18,648 bases of DNA from UBA9715 sp045614225 (GTDB taxonomy: Bacteria; Actinomycetota; Coriobacteriia; Coriobacteriales; Eggerthellaceae): contig JAZLCO010000096.1 of NCBI GenBank assembly GCA_045614225.1, positions 1 through 18,648 of the forward strand. Reading direction: 5' to 3'. Both the position numbers and the translations under genes were made by a program. Each line of letters opens with the position of its first letter. Positions within the stretch are counted from its first letter, which is position 1. Below are positions 15,010-18,648 of the stretch, one piece after another. Below the pieces are notes generated by a model that ran no database searches, was not told where the DNA came from, and saw nothing but the letters and a program-made list of their open reading frames with translations.

Positions 15010-15411
15010 ATGGGTCTTGACGAATCGCGGGAAACGATACGGGCTATCGACGAGCAGATTGCCGGTCTGTTCGTCGAGCGAATGGAGGCTGTGCGCGGCA
15101 TCGCGGTGTACAAGCAGAAGCGAGGATTGCCCGTTGAGGACAAGCAGCAGGAAGCCCGCGTTCTCGCTGATCGTGGGGCGCTCGTCGAGGATGATGAGTT
15201 GCGCCCGTTCTATTTCGAGTTTCTTCAACACACGATGGACGTGAGCAAAAGCTGGCAGCGCTACTTGATGGGCGAGGATGCAAAGGCGATCGCTGGCGGA
15301 CAAGAGCGAGACGATGCAAAAGCAAGCGCTGGAGGACACGAAGACGACGATGCGAGGGCAATCGCGAGCGAGCGAGAGCGCAATGACGTAACGGGAGGCT
15401 TGTCGGCATGA
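15010..15411 (+). CDS. AroQ-type chorismate mutase with repetitive charged C-terminal tail
   Basis: A 133-residue protein whose first 90 residues match the all-helical AroQ chorismate mutase, which converts chorismate to prephenate for phenylalanine and tyrosine. Visible family residues include Arg11 in IRAIDEQI, Arg24 in FVERMEAV, Lys35 in YKQKRG, Asp44, Glu48, and Ser/Gln in VSKSWQRYL. The position of E. coli Arg51 is Gln47 in this by-eye alignment. Residues 90-125 are a charged low-complexity tail built from three 12-residue repeats. GGAG (15002-15005) is four bases before the ATG, and the stop overlaps the DAHP synthase start (ATGA), coupling the two enzymes. The tail may mediate contact with the DAHP synthase, but that is speculation. 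Confidence 0.85.
   Translation: MGLDESRETIRAIDEQIAGLFVERMEAVRGIAVYKQKRGLPVEDKQQEARVLADRGALVEDDELRPFYFEFLQHTMDVSKSWQRYLMGEDAKAIAGGQERDDAKASAGGHEDDDARAIASERERNDVTGGLSA
15277..15384 (+). repeat. Three diverged 36-base tandem repeats in the chorismate mutase tail
   Basis: Units 15277-15312, 15313-15348 and 15349-15384 each begin GATGC and encode 12 residues of the pattern DA(K/R)A-x-A-x5-(D/N). The copies have drifted in sequence but keep the period exactly. They are in frame and so lengthen the protein tail by slippage or duplication without breaking it. Confidence 0.75.
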
Positions 15412-16445
15412 ACATGATGAACATGGATTTCAAGCGGAAGCTTCCCATTCCGATGGAAACGAAGGAAATGTATCCGCTGTCGGATGAGCTGTCCGACGTG
15501 GTCGAGAAGCGCACCGCGGCGCTGAAAGCCATCTTCGAAGGCGAAAGCGGCAAGATGGCGCTCATCATCGGCCCGTGTTCGGCGGACAACGAGGACAGTG
15601 TCCTCGATTACGTCTCGCGTTTGGCTCGCGTGCAGGAGCAAGTGGCAGACAAGCTGCTGATTGTGCCGCGCGTCTACACGCACAAGGCGCGCACCACCGG
15701 TGATGGTTACAAAGGCCTTGTCCACCAGCCCGATCCCAATGCGCAACCCGACTTGTTCAAAGGCATCATCGCCATGCGCGAAATGCACATGTGCGTCGTA
15801 AAGGAAACGGGTTTCGTCTGCGCCGACGAGTTGCTGTACCCCGAGCACTACAAGTACGTTGACGACCTGCTGGGATACGTGGCCGTGGGCGCGCGCAGCG
15901 TCGAGAACCAGCAGCATCGCCTGACGGCCAGCGCCGTCGGATGCCCGGTGGGCATGAAGAACCCCACGAGCGGCGATTTGACCGTTATGATGAACGCCAT
16001 TGCCGCCGCCCAGCGCCAGCACGATTTTATCTACCGTGGGTGGGAAGGACGCTCTGCCGGCAATCCACATGCGCATGCCATTCTGCGTGGCTACGTGAAC
16101 CGCCAGGGCGTGACACATCCGAACTACCATTACGAGACGCTGCAGTATCTCGCTGGGCTTTTCGCGAAATGGAATCCGCAGAATCCGGCTGTCATCATCG
16201 ACTGCAACCATTCGAACAGCGGGAAGAACCCCTTCGAGCAGCCGCGCATCTTGAAGGAAGTGCTGCACTCGTGCCGCTACGATTCGGACTTGAAGCGCCT
16301 CGTGAAGGGTTTCATGGTTGAGAGCTACATCGAGGACGGCAACCAGCCGGTCGACGGCGGGGTGTACGGGAAGTCCATCACCGATGCCTGCCTCGGCTGG
16401 GAAAAGAGCGAGCGCCTCATCTACGAGTTCGCAGAGCTGCTGTAA
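15408..16445 (+). CDS. aroG: Class I (AroG/F/H-type) 3-deoxy-D-arabino-heptulosonate 7-phosphate synthase
   Basis: A 345-residue enzyme that condenses phosphoenolpyruvate and erythrose 4-phosphate, the first step of the shikimate pathway. Signatures seen: LIIGPCSADNED with metal ligand Cys57, RVYTHKARTTGDGYKG (88-103), GARSVENQQHR (161-171), GMKNPTSGD (182-190) and IDCNHSNSGK (264-273) with metal ligand His268. The length equals the family's usual 345-355. The ATG overlaps the chorismate mutase stop; GGGAGG (15392-15397) is the ribosome site. Which amino acid inhibits it (Phe, Tyr or Trp) cannot be told reliably, so the aroG symbol stands for the class, not the isozyme. Confidence 0.95.
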   Translation: MNMMNMDFKRKLPIPMETKEMYPLSDELSDVVEKRTAALKAIFEGESGKMALIIGPCSADNEDSVLDYVSRLARVQEQVADKLLIVPRVYTHKARTTGDGYKGLVHQPDPNAQPDLFKGIIAMREMHMCVVKETGFVCADELLYPEHYKYVDDLLGYVAVGARSVENQQHRLTASAVGCPVGMKNPTSGDLTVMMNAIAAAQRQHDFIYRGWEGRSAGNPHAHAILRGYVNRQGVTHPNYHYETLQYLAGLFAKWNPQNPAVIIDCNHSNSGKNPFEQPRILKEVLHSCRYDSDLKRLVKGFMVESYIEDGNQPVDGGVYGKSITDACLGWEKSERLIYEFAELL

Positions 16446-16485
16446 GTGGCACAGCGCTCCCAGGGAACTCTGTGCCACTTACAGC
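16439..16485. repeat. Long hairpin overlapping the DAHP synthase stop codon, family B
   Basis: A 16-base perfect inverted repeat (16439-16454 with 16470-16485; GCTGTAAGTGGCACAG and its complement) with a 15-base loop. The left arm contains the aroG stop codon. The loop includes TCCCAGGGA, shared with the element at 10205-10255. As RNA it could protect the mRNA 3' end upstream of the true terminator. Confidence 0.75.
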
Positions 16486-16553
16486 TGACATCTCGGTACC
16501 AGGTACCTTTGTCCCGCTTTGCAACGCAGACCGGGTCTCTGTTGTAACAAAGA

Positions 16554-16580
16554 AAAAGCCCCGCGTGTTGCGGGGCTTTT
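16554..16580. terminator. Bidirectional Rho-independent terminator
   Basis: GCCCCGC (16558-16564) pairs with GCGGGGC (16570-16576) around GTGTT, preceded by AAAA and followed by TTTT, so it works in both directions. It ends the plus-strand aromatic operon and the minus-strand rhaD-transporter operon. Confidence 0.93.
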
Positions 16581-16605
16581 CGCTCGTTAGATGCGAGGTT
16601 TCCGT

Positions 16606-17856
16606 TTATTCCTCGGTGTGCTCGAAGGTGTTGTAGCGCTTGCCGTGGAACGCCCAGATGGCAGCGACAAAGCCGATCAGGCACATGGCGGAGAGCACCA
16701 GGAAGGCGATCTTGTAACCGAATGCGGTGATGAACGCGGCGGTGAAGAAGCCGACAACCGCGCAGCTGAAGCGGCTGGCGAACACGATCGCACCGTTGGC
16801 AGTCGTACGCAGCAGGGTGGGGAAGCATTCCTGCATCCACACCTTGAGGATGCCCTCGAAAGCAAAGGCAGCACCGACGCAGTAGAGCAGCTGGGTCAGG
16901 ACGTAGGTGATCGTCGAAGCGCCGAAGATCGGGAACATCAGGAAGCCAGCGAGGTACAGCGCAGCACCCATGTAGAACAGCGGCATGCGCTTGGGGGTGT
17001 CGACGAAGTGCATGAACACGAAGTCGAGGATGGCGCGGATCGGGTAGACGATCATGCCGATGAGGGAGACGGTCGAGATGGGAAGTTCCACAACGTTGTT
17101 GCCGATCCAGGTGCTGAACTGGCCAAGGCTGTTGGCGGGGATGTTCGTGCCGATGTAGAAGATGACCAGCGCTACGAACGGCACCAGGTAGGGCGTCTTG
17201 AAGAGGTCGCCGAGCTTGCCGGTGTCTTCCTTCTTGACGATGCCCTGCTTGCGCAGCTCATTCTGATGCAGCCAAACCGGCGACTCGGGGATGGTCTGGC
17301 GCAGGATCAGGACGAGAGCAGAGACAGCAGCGAGCTGGCCGAACATGATCTGGCCACCGAGCAGGCCCCAGTCACCGACGAGCGAGCCGATGCCCTGGGC
17401 AACCACGATGCCGACGACCCAGAGGATGTCGCTGAACAGCAGCATCTTGCCGCGCTTCTCGTCAGGCGCCTGCTCGGAGATGGTTGCGAGAGATACCGGC
17501 AGGTCGGCGCCGACGCCCAGGCCCATGAGGATTTCGCCAAGGAGCAGCAGTGCGAAGTTCGACGAGAAGACCATGGTGAGCGCGCCCACCACGAGCATGA
17601 TCATGGTGACCGAGAAGACGGGCTTGCGGCCGAACAGGTCGCCCAAACGTCCGCCGAAAATGGAACCGATCGCGATGCAGAACGTGAGCGCCGCGGACAG
17701 CGCGCCGAACTGGATGTCGGTCAGACCGTAGGTGTTCTGGTAGATGACCAGAGCGACTCCTGAAGTGATGATGGTGCAGGAGTCGATGTAGGAGGCCATG
17801 CCGTTGATGACGGCCACCCACCAGGGATTCACCTGCTTTGTAGCTGCTTGGGACAT
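16606..17856 (-). CDS. MFS transporter, sugar-porter-like (candidate rhamnose/deoxysugar permease)
   Basis: A 416-residue membrane protein with about twelve hydrophobic segments and the MFS loop 2-3 signature GGRLGDLFGRKPVF (near 68-81). PESPVWLHQNE after helix 6 is typical of sugar-porter and related MFS families. The ATG has AAAGGAA 11 bases upstream. The gene lies 33 bases downstream of rhaD on the same strand and is probably cotranscribed with it, which suggests import of L-rhamnose or a related 6-deoxysugar; the protein is not a RhaT-type transporter. Specificity comes from context only, and a metabolite or organic-acid porter is possible. Confidence 0.8.
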   Translation of the reverse strand: MSQAATKQVNPWWVAVINGMASYIDSCTIITSGVALVIYQNTYGLTDIQFGALSAALTFCIAIGSIFGGRLGDLFGRKPVFSVTMIMLVVGALTMVFSSNFALLLLGEILMGLGVGADLPVSLATISEQAPDEKRGKMLLFSDILWVVGIVVAQGIGSLVGDWGLLGGQIMFGQLAAVSALVLILRQTIPESPVWLHQNELRKQGIVKKEDTGKLGDLFKTPYLVPFVALVIFYIGTNIPANSLGQFSTWIGNNVVELPISTVSLIGMIVYPIRAILDFVFMHFVDTPKRMPLFYMGAALYLAGFLMFPIFGASTITYVLTQLLYCVGAAFAFEGILKVWMQECFPTLLRTTANGAIVFASRFSCAVVGFFTAAFITAFGYKIAFLVLSAMCLIGFVAAIWAFHGKRYNTFEHTEE

Positions 17857-17889
17857 TGTGATGCAACTTCCTTTCTAAAACAGAGCCTA

Positions 17890-18648
17890 TTAATCCAAGA
17901 ACGATTCGTTGACGGTGAGGTTGAAATCGCGGGCGATGGCGCGCAGGCCGTCGTCGGTGATGGTGTTCATGAACTCGCCGGAGCAGTTGTTCATCATGAG
18001 AGCCTGGCCGTGGATCTTGGCGGCTTTCTCGATGGTGTGCATGAGGCCGAACGTCGTGTCGAAATCGGGGCCGCTTGCGAACAGGCCGTGCTGTGCCCAG
18101 ATGGCGGCGTCGTAGGTCTTCATCAGTTCGCTCGTGGCGCGTGCGATGTCAGCTCCGCCGGGAACCATCCACTCGACAACGCCGACGCCCATGGGGAACA
18201 CGACGATGCACTCGGTCATGGCTTTCCAGAGCGCGCGGGTGATGGTGCGTGCGTCGAGCGGCATCACCTTGGTGAGAGCGATGACGTTGTCGGGATGCGC
18301 ATGGTAGATGACGCGGCATTGGCCATCGGTGGCGGCCACGCGTACGCTGTGGTTCATGAAATGGCTGGGGAACTCGCTGGTGGGCATGCCGCCGTCGCGC
18401 AGGCCCCAGACGAGGCGCCACGAATCGCCGGCGTCGTTGATCTGCACGATGCCCACGTTGTAGGCGGGATCGAGCTCGACGTTGCGCATGTAGCGGCCCG
18501 AACCGGTGGTGACGAAGTAGGCGCCGCGCAGGTTATCTGCCTGCACGCCCATGTTCACCCAGCTCGAGGGCACGTCGTAGAAGAACGGGCGGCATGCCTC
18601 GACCTCCTTCTCGGTCATGCGGTAGGTCAGGTTTCCGCCATTGCGCTC
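17890..18648 (-). CDS. rhaD: Rhamnulose-1-phosphate aldolase, 5' end beyond the window
   Basis: A class II aldolase that cleaves L-rhamnulose 1-phosphate into dihydroxyacetone phosphate and L-lactaldehyde. The visible 252 residues begin inside ERNGGNLTYR, which corresponds to the substrate-binding loop near residue 28 of E. coli RhaD, so about 25-30 residues and the start codon lie past the right edge; an internal ATG at 18618 is not the start. Zn ligands and catalytic residues are present: Glu92 in PTSEFPSHF, His116 and His118 in YHAHPDN, and His187 in AQHGLFASGP. VTTGSGRYMRNVELDP and VVFPMGVGVVEWMVPG also match RhaD better than FucA. It is upstream of the MFS gene in the same operon. Confidence 0.92.
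   Translation of the reverse strand, partial: ERNGGNLTYRMTEKEVEACRPFFYDVPSSWVNMGVQADNLRGAYFVTTGSGRYMRNVELDPAYNVGIVQINDAGDSWRLVWGLRDGGMPTSEFPSHFMNHSVRVAATDGQCRVIYHAHPDNVIALTKVMPLDARTITRALWKAMTECIVVFPMGVGVVEWMVPGGADIARATSELMKTYDAAIWAQHGLFASGPDFDTTFGLMHTIEKAAKIHGQALMMNNCSGEFMNTITDDGLRAIARDFNLTVNESFLD

Noticed and set aside
16591..17763. 390-codon plus-strand frame opposite the MFS gene
   Set aside because: Extremely Asp/Glu/His/Arg-rich antisense image of a membrane protein, with no motif.

Overview
The window is an 18.6 kb, GC-rich, gene-dense stretch of a bacterial chromosome. Anaerobic energy genes rich in FeS clusters, ATGA-type gene overlaps, strong AAGGAGG ribosome sites and intergenic perfect palindromes suggest an anaerobic actinobacterium, most likely a Coriobacteriia/Eggerthellaceae-type gut organism. 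This assignment rests on protein style and remembered relatives; no 16S or other marker gene is present.

Left edge (32-1158): a minus-strand ORF starts as an Ldh2-family malate/lactate dehydrogenase and continues in frame as the C-terminal CorC/HlyC domain of a different protein, so it is a chimera made by deletion or misassembly. The roughly 400-base gap to the next gene holds two back-to-back perfect palindromes, a candidate promoter and a structured 5' leader.

Centre-left (1159-8023): a seven-gene, tightly packed plus-strand operon, hdrC-hdrB-hdrA-flxD-flxC-flxB-flxA. By family it encodes a soluble NAD(P)H-linked, flavin-based electron-bifurcating heterodisulfide reductase of the HdrABC-FlxABCD type. 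FlxA takes electrons from NAD(P)H. FlxB and FlxC relay them through FeS clusters. FlxD (MvhD-like) passes them to the HdrA flavin. HdrA splits them between a low-potential ferredoxin and a disulfide reduced by HdrBC. The disulfide substrate is not identifiable here.

Centre-right (8031-14994): a convergent/divergent cluster with a possible stress-signalling theme. A minus-strand protein has an HD-type metal-phosphohydrolase core and a C-terminal RyR domain. It diverges from a large plus-strand protein with an N-terminal helical region and a C-terminal TerD-like domain. A CtpE-like P-type cation ATPase follows. All three families have calcium connections elsewhere, so a calcium- or stress-response module is a reasonable hypothesis, but it is inference.

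Right (15010-16445): a chorismate mutase with a repeated charged tail is translationally coupled to a class I DAHP synthase; together they serve the entry and the phenylalanine/tyrosine branch of aromatic amino-acid synthesis. A long hairpin and a canonical bidirectional terminator separate them from the convergent rhamnose genes (16606-18648, minus): an MFS sugar-porter-like transporter downstream of rhaD, which runs off the right edge.

Two small families of intergenic palindromes recur. Family A (871-903, 909-941, 8031-8065) has a conserved TGAGTCA...TGACTCA frame. Family B (10221-10239, 16449-16467, perhaps 12455-12469) is built around GCRCAG and TCCCAGGGA. Most long antisense ORFs opposite the real genes are GC-bias shadows and were left out.
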